A stretch of 64,000 nucleotides of DNA, taken from positions 19,357 through 83,356 of the forward strand of contig CACZXZ010000003.1 of NCBI GenBank assembly GCA_902785325.1. Direction: 5' to 3'. Origin of the DNA: an uncultured Succinivibrio sp. (GTDB lineage: Bacteria; Pseudomonadota; Gammaproteobacteria; Enterobacterales; Succinivibrionaceae). The translations under genes were made by a program, and so were the position numbers. Positions 48,085 to 57,360 of this stretch are shown in pieces (the first letter of the stretch is position 1; every line of letters begins with the position of its first letter). The notes beneath the pieces were generated by a model, which saw only the letters and a list, made by a program, of their open reading frames with translations, had not been told where the DNA came from and ran no database searches.

Positions 48085-49965
48085 TTATAAAATCTCTTCT
48101 AAAGTTAATTCATCATAAGTATACATGATGACGTACTTGTGAAGATCTTTAATAGTTTTAAGTTTATCGTCAGTTTGGTAGAACTTGATTTGCTCTTTGG
48201 CATCATTAAGTAGCTTTGCTCTTACTTTCTCTTTAGTATCCAAACTTGAGTTCTCATTGCGCTGATATTTAAACTCAAATAAGTAACTTGGACCACCTTC
48301 TTTATTGATAGCCACTAAATCTGCTCTTTTGTGTCTTCCTACTGTGGATTTTAATAGGTCGTAAACACAGTCTGATACCATGACATTATTATGTTTAATT
48401 ACATATTCACGGATTAACTCAAAACAATTGGTCTTTAAAGCGATAATGGCATAAATCCCCATTACAATTACAGCTTCACTCTCATGGGTAATATCAGACT
48501 TTACTAAAGCACCTTTTAGGACACTAAAGGCTTGGATAAGACCTGACAAATCATTTCTCTTACCCATCAGTAAGACATCAGTATTTGAATCAATATACAA
48601 GGACCAATCTACTCTTGCTCTTTCAACTAAGTATTTGGCAAATAAGACTCTAAAATAAGAGTTAGGAACTTTTAAGTAAAGGCTACCATCATAGTAGTCA
48701 CCTAACTGCTCTTTAGCATCCTCAGCATTCATTATGGTTAAAAAACCTAAGTAGAATAATAAAGCTAAACCGTCACCATAACTTAGACTATTATCAACTC
48801 TGTCTAACTTGATGTTATCAGGAATAGTAAATGGTATTGGTGCTTCTTTTACGATAGCTTCAATGATTTTTTTACGTGACTCTTCATGGATTAAATTTAA
48901 GTAACCACTAAGCTTACTAAAGTCTATATCCATATTTGATGAGACTGATAATTTAGGTAGATTATCTCCATCTTTCCTTAAGGAATTTACAATATTTAAG
49001 CACAAGGTAGAGTTATAGACTTTATACAAACCTTTGTTTGCAAATCGATAACCGTTAAACCACTCCTTCATCTTAGTTTGTAAAGTATCAGGAGCAAAAC
49101 GGCATTTAGTAAAGTCTACGGTCTCATGTAGTAACTCTAGTACTTCAGAATCTGTAAAGCCAGCAAGCTCATTTAGGATAGGTTCTTGGGAGATTTTACT
49201 TGAGACAAAGCCTGATATCATAGTATCCATGGTAATTGGCAGAATACCTGTGATAAAGACTCTTTCAATAATTCCTAATTGATTATAGCGACGAATATTT
49301 GAGTAGAAGGCGCCAATTTCACTTTGCTTGTTAACAAGTTCAATAAAAGCTTTTTCATCTCTACTTAAGATGTCATTTGTAAAGTTGTCATATTCGTCGA
49401 TGATGAACATGAGTTTAAATGATTGAGTTAGTCTTGCATTAAAGGAGGATAAAAAGTTTGAAAGCACTACTGCACCACTATAGAATTGTTCAGTATTGTC
49501 TTGATAATAATCATGAACAGTAGCTGTTAAATCCTCATCCTCTTGCAAAGAGAGCTTTTTAAACTTTGAAGGAATTAAATTTGGATAGCGTTTGTAAAAA
49601 TCAACTACACCTTCAATTACTTTTTGTCTAAACTCTTCAAGAATTTGAGCTGATGGCTTACTTGAATCAACACCACTAAACTCAAATCTAACTACACCAT
49701 AAGAACTCTTATTAGGGGTGGTATTTTCATGGATAAAGGTACCTTCAAAAAGCTTATCAAATAAGTCTTTTTGAGCGATATCGTAGTAATAATAGAGTAT
49801 TTCAGTAAACAGAGTTTTACCAAATCTACGAGGTCTTAAAAATAAAGAGACATATGACTCTAAGCTCTCATAGGCTTTGATAAACTTTGTTTTATCAATA
49901 TAAAGAAGATTTCTTGATCTTATCAATTTAAAATCTGATACTGAATTGGGTATATTTTTTAGCAT
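48085..49965 (-). CDS. AAA-ATPase-like / PD-(D/E)XK nuclease-like protein
   Basis: A 626-residue protein with the PF09820-type AAA-ATPase-like domain at the N-terminus and a PD-(D/E)XK-like (PF08011-type) domain at the C-terminus. The opening YIDKTKFIKAYE and LFLRPRRFGKTLF (P-loop variant without the first Gly) are characteristic; Walker B is LMFIIDEYDNF. The nuclease-like end has RADLVAINK and YLFEFKYQ, giving the Asp and Glu-x-Lys. AAGGAT precedes the ATG. Such genes are multicopy in gut anaerobes and of unproven function. A distant paralogue is at 62126-63793. Confidence 0.85.
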   Translation of the reverse strand: MLKNIPNSVSDFKLIRSRNLLYIDKTKFIKAYESLESYVSLFLRPRRFGKTLFTEILYYYYDIAQKDLFDKLFEGTFIHENTTPNKSSYGVVRFEFSGVDSSKPSAQILEEFRQKVIEGVVDFYKRYPNLIPSKFKKLSLQEDEDLTATVHDYYQDNTEQFYSGAVVLSNFLSSFNARLTQSFKLMFIIDEYDNFTNDILSRDEKAFIELVNKQSEIGAFYSNIRRYNQLGIIERVFITGILPITMDTMISGFVSSKISQEPILNELAGFTDSEVLELLHETVDFTKCRFAPDTLQTKMKEWFNGYRFANKGLYKVYNSTLCLNIVNSLRKDGDNLPKLSVSSNMDIDFSKLSGYLNLIHEESRKKIIEAIVKEAPIPFTIPDNIKLDRVDNSLSYGDGLALLFYLGFLTIMNAEDAKEQLGDYYDGSLYLKVPNSYFRVLFAKYLVERARVDWSLYIDSNTDVLLMGKRNDLSGLIQAFSVLKGALVKSDITHESEAVIVMGIYAIIALKTNCFELIREYVIKHNNVMVSDCVYDLLKSTVGRHKRADLVAINKEGGPSYLFEFKYQRNENSSLDTKEKVRAKLLNDAKEQIKFYQTDDKLKTIKDLHKYVIMYTYDELTLEEIL

Positions 49966-50153
49966 CTAATATCCTTGATATTGATAAAGTATTCTCTTTT
50001 TTAAGAGCCATTTACTCTGAATGATCCGCTTTTTGCAACTGTGACCGACGCTTAACTCTTTTCTATATTATAAGGTATATAGCTAAAACAAAATACGATA
50101 TTTAGCGATAATTGAAAAGATTAGGATAATTTTATGTAGTTTTTGGAGGAATT

Positions 50154-50185
50154 AAAAATCTCCTAAAATTGCTTCTAGGAGATTT
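50154..50185 (-). terminator. Intrinsic terminator after rbfA
   Basis: AAATCTCCTA pairs with TAGGAGATTT around a 10-nt loop; on the minus strand the stem is followed by a T run. It ends the rimP-nusA-infB-rbfA transcript. Confidence 0.82.
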
Positions 50186-50190
50186 ATATT

Positions 50191-50547
50191 TTAGTCTTTG
50201 TTTAAGCCTTTTCTAATCAGCTCATCAAGTTTCATACTTTCCTTGATGAGAGAGTCATACTTAAACTCAAGATTTGGCATATATCTTAGATTTAGCCTTG
50301 CAGCAAGAGTTGATCTAATAAAGCCTTTAGAGTTATTTAAGCCCTTCATTGCCTCATCAATCTCGTCTTGCTTGTCAGAAAGAAAAGATATATATACTCG
50401 AGCATTACGCAAATCAGGTGACACATCAACTTCGGTCACTGTAGCGTTTTTTACTCGAGGATCTTTTAATTCGTGTTGCAACACATCAGCAATCTCACGA
50501 AGCACTGCTGCTGCAACACGTTCATTTCTACCGTAACTTCTTGGCAT
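50191..50547 (-). CDS. rbfA: 30S ribosome-binding factor RbfA
   Basis: Small KH-fold protein needed for 16S rRNA 5'-end maturation and cold adaptation. Length 118 (E. coli 133). RNERVAAAVLREIADVLQHELKDPRV at the N-terminus, VTEVDVSPDLRNARVYISF and RYMPNLEFKYD are family signatures. It lies eight bases after infB, the standard gammaproteobacterial order, and is the last gene before a terminator; truB and rpsO do not follow here. Confidence 0.95.
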   Translation of the reverse strand: MPRSYGRNERVAAAVLREIADVLQHELKDPRVKNATVTEVDVSPDLRNARVYISFLSDKQDEIDEAMKGLNNSKGFIRSTLAARLNLRYMPNLEFKYDSLIKESMKLDELIRKGLNKD

Positions 50548-50555
50548 AATTTCCT

Positions 50556-53084
50556 TTAATCTAAAGTACGTGCAACTTCAACCTTCTCAAAGCACTCGAT
50601 GCGGTCCCCCACACGAACGTCTTGATAGTTCTTAACACAAATACCGCACTCGGTATTCTGTTTAACTTCAGATACGTCATCCTTGAAGCGACGAAGTGAA
50701 TCTAACTCACCTTCAAAGATTACGGTGTTATCACGAAGCACACGGATTGGAGCTGAACGTTTAACCATACCTTCAACCACCATACAGCCAGCAATTGCGC
50801 CGTACTTAGGATGACGGAATACATCACGAACCTCAGCGTAACCAATAAAGTTTTCACGGACTTCTTTCTTAAGTAAGCCTGACATAGCTTTCTTAACATC
50901 GTCGATTAAGTCGTAAATAACGCTGTAGTAGTGAAGATCAACGGATTCAGAATCGATTACTTGACGAGCAGGACCATCAGCACGAACGTTAAAGCCAATT
51001 ACCACTGCGTTATCAGCAGCTGCTAAGGTTGCATCGTTAGCGGTAATACCACCTACACCAGAGCCAATGATCTTAACTTGTACTTCCTCATTACCAAGTT
51101 TTAGTAAAGCATCAGAAATAGCTTCTACAGAGCCTTGAGTATCAGCCTTAAGCACAACCTTTAACTCTGAAGCATTGCTCTCCTTGAACATAGATGCTAA
51201 TTGAGCTTTCTTTTGCTTTGCAATCTTAAGTTCACGGAACTTACCTTGTCTAAATAAGGCAACTTCACGAGCCTTACGCTCATCTGCTACAGCAGTTACC
51301 TCATCACCAGCTGAAGGTACGCCTGATAAACCGAATACCTCAACAGGAATTGAAGGACCAGCTTCAGTTAACTCTTTACCGTTCTCGTTACGCATTGAAC
51401 GAACACGACCATACTGAAGACCACATAGGATGGTATCGCCCTTATGTAGGGTACCAGAGCGAACTAACACAGTAGCTACAGGACCACGACCTTTATCAAG
51501 ACGGGACTCAATAGTTACACCTTCAGCCATGCCGTCGCGTACAGCTTTAAGCTCTAGCACTTCAGCTTGTAGAGTAATAGCTTCTAATAGGTCATCAACA
51601 CCCATACCAGTCTTAGCGGATACTTCCACGAATTGGTTTTCACCACCCATAGACTCAGGAATAACAGAGTGTTGCATTAACTCGTTGATTACACGCTGTG
51701 GATCTGCACCTGGTTTATCCATCTTGTTGATAGCAACAATCATAGGAACTTTAGCAGCTTGAGCGTGCTGAATAGCTTCTAGAGTCTGAGGCATTACACC
51801 GTCATCAGCTGCCACTACTAAAACTACGATATCAGTACACTGAGCACCACGAGCACGCATTGCAGTAAACGCTGCGTGACCTGGAGTATCTAAGAAAGTA
51901 ATACCGTCGTTTCTAGTTTGAACGTGGTAAGCACCGATTCTTTGAGTAATACCACCAGCTTCGCCTACAGCTACCTTTGACTTACGAATGTAGTCAAGTA
52001 AAGAGGTCTTACCATGATCAACGTGACCCATGATGGTAACTACAGGAGCACGAGGTAAAGCCTCTGCTTTAGTAGTTCTATCTTTTAATAACTCGTCTTC
52101 AAGCTCGTTTTCTTTACGTAAGATAACCTTGTGGCCCATTTCCTCAGCTACTAATTGAGCTGTAGATTGATCAAGCACCTGATTGATAGTTACCATTTCA
52201 CCTAATTTCATTAAGGTCTTGATAACTTCAGTTGCTTTAACAGCCATCTTTTGAGCAAGCTCAGCTACAGTTACTGTCTCACCGATTTCTACATCACGGT
52301 TTACAGGAACTGCTGGACGATTAAAGCCGTGTTGCTGTTGGTTTAGCTTAGCTGCACCTTTAACAGACTTACCACCTTTACCGCCTTTTTGACGACGGTT
52401 TTGTGGCATTTGCTCACCTTCATCAAAGCGCTTACCACCGCGTCTTTCCACACCGCTTCTATCACGGTGACGACCACGATTCTCAGCTTCACGCTCTTGA
52501 CGAGCTTCAGCTTCACGAACGTATTGTGAGGTTGAAGAATCATCGTCATCTTGTTCATGAGAACGAGCTTCTTCTTCAGCTGCCCATCTAGCTTCATTTT
52601 CTTCAGCAAGTTTTCTTGCCTGCTCAGCTAGACGCTTAGCCTCTTCTTCACTCTTACGCTTTTGTTGCTCTTCTTGAGCACGACGTAACTCTTCAGTTGC
52701 CTTATCCTCTTCTTTATCTTTGTGAGGAGCAACCTTAACTTGAGCCTTAGCCTTTTGCTCAGCTGCAGCCTTTGCCTTAGCTTCTTCTTGAGCTTTAGCC
52801 TTTGCTTGAGCCTCTGCTTTTGCTTTCTCTTCAGCTTCTTTTCTAGCCTTTTCTTGAGCTTCTGCTCTAGCTTTTGCTTCTTGAGCTTCTTTTTCTTTAG
52901 CTAAAGCTTCTTGTTCAAGCTGTGCCTTACGCTCTTTAGGATCAATTAAGACTTTCTTCTTACGAACTTCAACTTGAACTTTCTTTTGACCACCAGCATT
53001 GTTCAAAGTTAAAGTAGAAGGAGACTTCTTCTTTAATGACATGCGCTTTGGTGCGTTGTTTAAATTCTCTTCATTACTCATCAA
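50556..53084 (-). CDS. infB: Translation initiation factor IF-2
   Basis: GTPase that positions fMet-tRNA on the 30S subunit. Length 842 (E. coli 890). The N-terminus (about residues 45-260) is highly charged and Ala/Lys/Glu-rich, as expected for enterobacterial-type IF2. The G domain begins with [12 protein letters not shown], then [15 protein letters not shown] and [11 protein letters not shown]-terminal beta barrels follow. Long mirror ORFs opposite the repetitive N-terminus are composition artefacts. It sits 11 bases after nusA and 8 before rbfA. Confidence 0.97.
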   Translation of the reverse strand: MMSNEENLNNAPKRMSLKKKSPSTLTLNNAGGQKKVQVEVRKKKVLIDPKERKAQLEQEALAKEKEAQEAKARAEAQEKARKEAEEKAKAEAQAKAKAQEEAKAKAAAEQKAKAQVKVAPHKDKEEDKATEELRRAQEEQQKRKSEEEAKRLAEQARKLAEENEARWAAEEEARSHEQDDDDSSTSQYVREAEARQEREAENRGRHRDRSGVERRGGKRFDEGEQMPQNRRQKGGKGGKSVKGAAKLNQQQHGFNRPAVPVNRDVEIGETVTVAELAQKMAVKATEVIKTLMKLGEMVTINQVLDQSTAQLVAEEMGHKVILRKENELEDELLKDRTTKAEALPRAPVVTIMGHVDHGKTSLLDYIRKSKVAVGEAGGITQRIGAYHVQTRNDGITFLDTPGHAAFTAMRARGAQCTDIVVLVVAADDGVMPQTLEAIQHAQAAKVPMIVAINKMDKPGADPQRVINELMQHSVIPESMGGENQFVEVSAKTGMGVDDLLEAITLQAEVLELKAVRDGMAEGVTIESRLDKGRGPVATVLVRSGTLHKGDTILCGLQYGRVRSMRNENGKELTEAGPSIPVEVFGLSGVPSAGDEVTAVADERKAREVALFRQGKFRELKIAKQKKAQLASMFKESNASELKVVLKADTQGSVEAISDALLKLGNEEVQVKIIGSGVGGITANDATLAAADNAVVIGFNVRADGPARQVIDSESVDLHYYSVIYDLIDDVKKAMSGLLKKEVRENFIGYAEVRDVFRHPKYGAIAGCMVVEGMVKRSAPIRVLRDNTVIFEGELDSLRRFKDDVSEVKQNTECGICVKNYQDVRVGDRIECFEKVEVARTLD

Positions 53085-53095
53085 AGTCTCCTTAA

Positions 53096-54583
53096 TTAAG
53101 CCTGAGGCTCCTTAAACCAGCACTCGTTACGAGCTGCCATGATAATTTCGCCTGCTTTCTTAGCATCTAAGCCTTCAATATCAGTGATATCATCGGTAGC
53201 TTGCTCAGCTAAATCATCAGCAGTCTTAATACCATGATCAATTAACTTGTTAGCTAAAGCTTCATCAATACCATCTAAAGCGGTAAGTTGTGATAAAGCT
53301 TGATTACGCTCTGATTTTTCTTTGTCGTCTACAGCCTTACGTGCAATTTCTTGTAAAGTTGCTGCTGTCTCTTCATCCATACCATCAATTTCTAGTAATT
53401 CAGAAGGATCAACATAAGCTACTTCATCGATAGTTGTAAAGCCAGCATCAGCTAAAGCTGTTGCAAACTCTTCATCAACGTTTAGTAATTCCACGAACTG
53501 ATTGATGATCTTGCCAACTTCAGCTTGAATATTTGATTCAAGATCTTTTTCAGTCATTACCTTAAGATCCCAACCAATTAGTTGTGATGCTAGACGAACA
53601 TTTTGACCATTCTTACCAATTGCTAAAGCTAAGTTTTCCTCTGCTACAGCAATAGAGATTGAGTGCTCATCTTCGTTGATGATGATTCTTGAAACCTCAG
53701 CAGGCTCCATAGCATTAGTTACGTATTGAGCTAAATTCTCATCGTATAACACCACGTCAATCTTTTCGCCTGATAGCTCATTGGATACTGCTGTTACACG
53801 AGCACCACGCATACCAATACATGCACCACGAGGATCGATTCTTCTATCCTTTGAACGAACAGAGATCTTAGCTCTTGAACCAGGATCACGAGCAGCGCCC
53901 ATAATCTCGATGATGTCCTCACCAATCTCAGGAACTTCAATTCTGAATAATTCTTTTAAGAACTCAGGTGATGTACGTGAGCAAATGATTTGTGGACCAC
54001 GATTTGACTCAGTCTTGATCTCTTGTAATAAAACTTTAATACGATCACCACGACCATAAGACTCAAATGGGATAAACTGATCACGCTTTAACACAGCTTC
54101 AGCATTATTACCTAAGTCTAAAACCATAATGTCGTGAGTTTGTTTCTTTACAGTAGCATTTACCACGTGACCTACATGTTGACGTTGCTCTGAAACTACT
54201 TGTTCACGCTCAGCATCTTTAACTTTCTGAGATAGAACTTGCTTAGCAGTTTGAATGGTAATTCTGTCAAACTCTACAGATGGAATTTGTTCTTCAACAA
54301 TATCACCTGCGCTAATGCCAGGATGCTCAACAGAAGCTGCTGCTAAGGAGATCTCTTGAGCTGGTTTCTCAAGTGGACCATCAGTATCTACAACTACCCA
54401 ACGACGGAAAGTATCGTAAGAACCTTCCTTATGATCAATTTGAACACGAACTAAAATATCTACAGGATATTTTTTCTTAGTAGCTGTAGCTAATGCTTGC
54501 TCTAATGCCTCAAATATTTTATCTCTAGGGATAGCGCGTTCATTTGATAACGCCTCGGCAATGGCAATAATCTCTTTACCCAT
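53096..54583 (-). CDS. nusA: Transcription termination/antitermination protein NusA
   Basis: RNA-polymerase-binding elongation factor. Length 495, the same as E. coli. It has the N-terminal polymerase-binding domain (residues 1-125), S1 domain ([21 protein letters not shown]), KH domains ([12 protein letters not shown] and [15 protein letters not shown]), and two acidic C-terminal repeats ([20 protein letters not shown] and [20 protein letters not shown]), the latter typical of gammaproteobacteria. It starts five bases after rimP. NusA acts on terminators such as the one in the leader of this operon, so autoregulation is plausible. Confidence 0.97.
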   Translation of the reverse strand: MGKEIIAIAEALSNERAIPRDKIFEALEQALATATKKKYPVDILVRVQIDHKEGSYDTFRRWVVVDTDGPLEKPAQEISLAAASVEHPGISAGDIVEEQIPSVEFDRITIQTAKQVLSQKVKDAEREQVVSEQRQHVGHVVNATVKKQTHDIMVLDLGNNAEAVLKRDQFIPFESYGRGDRIKVLLQEIKTESNRGPQIICSRTSPEFLKELFRIEVPEIGEDIIEIMGAARDPGSRAKISVRSKDRRIDPRGACIGMRGARVTAVSNELSGEKIDVVLYDENLAQYVTNAMEPAEVSRIIINEDEHSISIAVAEENLALAIGKNGQNVRLASQLIGWDLKVMTEKDLESNIQAEVGKIINQFVELLNVDEEFATALADAGFTTIDEVAYVDPSELLEIDGMDEETAATLQEIARKAVDDKEKSERNQALSQLTALDGIDEALANKLIDHGIKTADDLAEQATDDITDIEGLDAKKAGEIIMAARNECWFKEPQA

Positions 54584-54588
54584 TTTTA

Positions 54589-55101
54589 TTAAGACCTCTT
54601 AGTTGATGCGCTTTTAGGAGCTTTTTTGTTGTTTGAAGGAAATTCTGGTACTACACGAGCAACAGAGATATTTGTAAAAGCAACTTCCATAAGATCAGAA
54701 ATCTTATCTTGAATTTTTAACAAACCATCATCTGTAACTTCAGTCAATAAGCCTTGAAGCTTATGTCTGCCTTGTGTAGGAATTCTAAGTTCAGCTTTAA
54801 TTTGTGAACCTACGTATTTTTTAGCTTGCTCAAGTGTGAACAAGATCCTGTCTAGACCTGGTGAAGATACTTCTAGCATATACTTAGGACCTATTAAATC
54901 GGCTGCATCTAAGGCAGGAGAAATAACATCCATTAACTCTCCACACTTATCTGCACTTACACCCTCATCAGAATCAACAAATACTTGTAAAGTAGCATGA
55001 TCATTACCGCCATGGAATCTAATTCCCCATACGCTAAGATCAAAGGATTCTACTAAAGGTGCTACAAGTTCTAATACTTTCTCTTCGATAGTTCCGGCCA
55101 T
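54589..55101 (-). CDS. rimP: Ribosome maturation factor RimP
   Basis: Needed for 30S subunit maturation. Length 170 (E. coli about 150), with a basic C-terminal extension (NNKKAPKSASTKRS). The family motif SPGLDRIL is present in MLEVSSPGLDRILFTLEQAKKYVG, with LQVFVDSDEGVSADKCGELMDVISPALD upstream of it. First gene of rimP-nusA-infB-rbfA; it is preceded by a promoter and multi-hairpin leader ending in a terminator 21 bases before the ATG. Confidence 0.95.
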   Translation of the reverse strand: MAGTIEEKVLELVAPLVESFDLSVWGIRFHGGNDHATLQVFVDSDEGVSADKCGELMDVISPALDAADLIGPKYMLEVSSPGLDRILFTLEQAKKYVGSQIKAELRIPTQGRHKLQGLLTEVTDDGLLKIQDKISDLMEVAFTNISVARVVPEFPSNNKKAPKSASTKRS

Positions 55102-55122
55102 CAGTACCTCTTATTCAACTAT

Positions 55123-55151
55123 AAAAAAAGGACCTCACTTAGGGTCCCTTT
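55123..55151 (-). terminator. Intrinsic terminator within the rimP leader
   Basis: On the minus strand AAAGGGACC pairs with GGTCCTTT with one bulged base around an 8-nt loop, followed by a run of seven T. It ends 21 bases before the rimP ATG. Confidence 0.75.
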
Positions 55152-55239
55152 CTCTTGAAGTTCCACTATATCTAGCATCTTACAATGCTAGGTTCAAGCT
55201 CACACTTGAACAGGCTTGAAAGTGAAAACACTTTCAAGC
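55123..55239 (-). promoter_or_regulatory. Structured leader with four hairpins upstream of rimP (candidate transcription attenuator)
   Basis: Read on the minus strand from the predicted start near 55239: hairpin A at 55214-55239 (GCTTGAAAGTG, TTTT loop), B at 55192-55211 (GTTCAAG/CTTGAAC), C at 55172-55191 (CTAGCAT/ATGCTAG), and a terminator at 55123-55151. TTCAAG occurs three times (A 3' arm, B 5' arm and just before the terminator at 55154-55160) and CTTGAA twice, so alternative pairings are possible. Position and architecture recall the rimP-leader attenuator reported in gammaproteobacteria, but I cannot test that family model here. Confidence 0.7.
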
Positions 55240-55245
55240 GACATA

Positions 55246-55274
55246 TTTATATCAAATATAGCGATAAAAATCAA
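55246..55274 (-). promoter_or_regulatory. Promoter of the rimP-nusA-infB-rbfA operon
   Basis: On the minus strand TTGATT (55269-55274) and TATAAA (55246-55251) are separated by exactly 17 bases. The predicted start near 55239 coincides with the first base of leader hairpin A. The -35 overlaps the stop codon of the upstream TerC/CBS gene. Confidence 0.6.
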
Positions 55275-56887
55275 CTATTTTTGATTTTGGTTAACTTTAG
55301 AACATTGATACCAGTCTTGTCAGCACTAGACACTTCTATGATCCATTGATCAAGAGTAATTCTATCGCCATTTTTAGGTACTCGCTGTAATCTATCTAGC
55401 ACGTAACCAGCTATAGTCTGATAGTGCTCGGTTGGCTCAATCTCAAGACCTGTAGTTCTTTGAACATCCGATAGAATAGTATCACCATCTACACGGTATA
55501 CTTGATTGTCCTTATCCATGGCTTGAACCTCAGGAATTTCGGTCTTATTAGGCATTTGACCTGTAATTTCCTCTAAGATATCGTGGATGGTAACAATACC
55601 CTCAAAGCAACCAAACTCATCAATTACAAAGGCAAAGTAGCGTTTAGTTTGTTTAAACTGCTCTAATACACTTAGTACATTGATACTTTGAGGAATGTAA
55701 ATAGGCTCTTTTACCTCAGCTTCAAGCTCTAAAGGATCTTGCTCTGGGTGGGTGATATACTGCTCTAAGACTTTAGCTCTTAAGATGTAACCTATAGGTT
55801 GATCTTTATGACCATGTTTATAGGCAATCAATCTAGTCTTATTAGTTTTTAACACCTTCTCAATGATAGCTTCTTTAGAGCCATCAATTTTTAGCATCTC
55901 AAGATCTAGTCTTGCAGTCATCACAGCTTTAATTGGAAGAGTTGATAATTCTAAGACTCTAGATACCATCTCCTTTTCCTGTTGATTAAACACATAAGCA
56001 CTAGGTCTTGATACGATAGCCTCTTGTAATGAGTGCATATCGGTGTTTTTAGAACCTAATAATCTTAAAACTAAACTTGCAGCCACCTGTCTTGATTGCA
56101 TGTTCTTAGATGGGTTTAGTTTAAGAATATTCTTTCTTGAAACTTGATTAAAGATCTCAATGAGTAAGCTAAAGCCAATAGCTGAATATAGATATCCTTT
56201 AGGTACTTCTAAGTGGAAGGCTTCCATAATCAAGCTAAAGCCGATTAAAAGCAAGAAACCTAAACACAAGATCACAACCGTTGGGTGTCTATAGACAAAC
56301 TCACTGATAAATCCTGAGGCCCACATTAGTAACAACATAGCAATGCTTACAGCAAAGATCATAATAAAGGCATGATTAGTCATACCTACAGCTGTAATAA
56401 TGGCATCACCTGAGAAGAGGACATCTAAGATCATAATCTGAGTGGTGGCAACAAAAAAGGATTGACCTGCAGCCTTTGAAACTGACACAGTTTCATCTCC
56501 ACTGTCACCTTCAAGCTTAGAATGAAGCTCTTCTGTAGCCTTATAAATTAAGAAAGCACCACCTAGGAACATCATAATGTCACGAACCGTAACATTAAAA
56601 TCAAAGATGCTAAACAAAGGATTATTCATTGCCATTACGTAGGCTGCAAACATCATTAGAATAACTCTAATAACTAATGCACCACCTAAACCAATGTAAC
56701 GGGCAGCCTTTGCTTCTCTTGCAGGAAGTCTTGCTGACAAGATAGCGATAAATAATAAATTATCGATACCTAGTACGATTTGAATTGCGGTTAAAGTAAG
56801 TAAACCTATCCATGCTGTAGGATCAGTAAGCCATACTAAATCAAACAATAATGCATGGGAATTTGCCAGAGCCTGTTCTACATCCAT
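55271..56887 (-). CDS. yoaE: TerC family membrane protein with CBS pair and CorC/HlyC domain (YoaE-like)
   Basis: Integral membrane protein of 538 residues like E. coli YoaE (518). The N-terminal TerC domain (residues 1-250) has about seven hydrophobic segments with the acidic motifs QIVLGIDNLLFIAIL and LDVLFSGDAIITAVG that mark possible metal-ion transport. A CBS pair spans about 310-440, with DEFGCFEGIVTIHDILEEITG, and a CorC/HlyC-like domain ends the protein. TerC members are linked to manganese export or metal loading of exported enzymes; the specific role here is inferred. Transcribed toward rimP. Confidence 0.9.
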   Translation of the reverse strand: MDVEQALANSHALLFDLVWLTDPTAWIGLLTLTAIQIVLGIDNLLFIAILSARLPAREAKAARYIGLGGALVIRVILMMFAAYVMAMNNPLFSIFDFNVTVRDIMMFLGGAFLIYKATEELHSKLEGDSGDETVSVSKAAGQSFFVATTQIMILDVLFSGDAIITAVGMTNHAFIMIFAVSIAMLLLMWASGFISEFVYRHPTVVILCLGFLLLIGFSLIMEAFHLEVPKGYLYSAIGFSLLIEIFNQVSRKNILKLNPSKNMQSRQVAASLVLRLLGSKNTDMHSLQEAIVSRPSAYVFNQQEKEMVSRVLELSTLPIKAVMTARLDLEMLKIDGSKEAIIEKVLKTNKTRLIAYKHGHKDQPIGYILRAKVLEQYITHPEQDPLELEAEVKEPIYIPQSINVLSVLEQFKQTKRYFAFVIDEFGCFEGIVTIHDILEEITGQMPNKTEIPEVQAMDKDNQVYRVDGDTILSDVQRTTGLEIEPTEHYQTIAGYVLDRLQRVPKNGDRITLDQWIIEVSSADKTGINVLKLTKIKNS

Positions 56888-57360
56888 GATTGAAAGGCTC
56901 CCTTATAGGAAAATGAAAAAAAAAGAATATCGAAAATATAGGAGAACTTAGTTTTCGGGTCTGCGTTCATTTGTTTTGTTGTTATTACTCTCTATTAAAA
57001 AACACCATTACATTCTATAAGAAAATTTACTGCATTGCATAATGCTTGCTTAAATATGTGAATTTTGCACTATACATGTTAATTATAAGTTAAGGTTGCT
57101 TTAAAAAACTGTAAATACAATCTTCTTAAAGCTATCAAAAATTGCGGGGGGCCTATCGCCATTTTTGAACTTTTTTCAAAATTCAGCTCCTTATAAATCA
57201 ACAAGTTAAGGATTTTGTTTTAGTTATCTCTCCCTTTTTGCCACTTAACTTTAGTACTTTTAAAAATTGCCATGATAATAAGCAGGCTTTTAGGTTGTTA
57301 GTACATTAGCAATCTTAAGTAGGTTCATATTTTTAACCTATACTTTATAAGGGAGGAGAT
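56888..57360. other. Intergenic region between the TerC/CBS gene and the Rpn gene
   Basis: No gene is visible in these 473 bases. A hairpin-like element with an unusual run of six G lies at 57137-57166 (AAAAAT...GCG against CGC...ATTTTT with one mismatch). Upstream of the Rpn gene, TATACT at 57339-57344 could be a -10, followed by a strong GGGAGGAG ribosome site. The rest is A/T-rich. Confidence 0.5.

Noticed and set aside
52722-52904. Leu/Phe/Ser-rich plus-strand ORF inside infB
   Set aside because: It mirrors the Lys/Glu/Ala repeats of the IF2 N-terminus.
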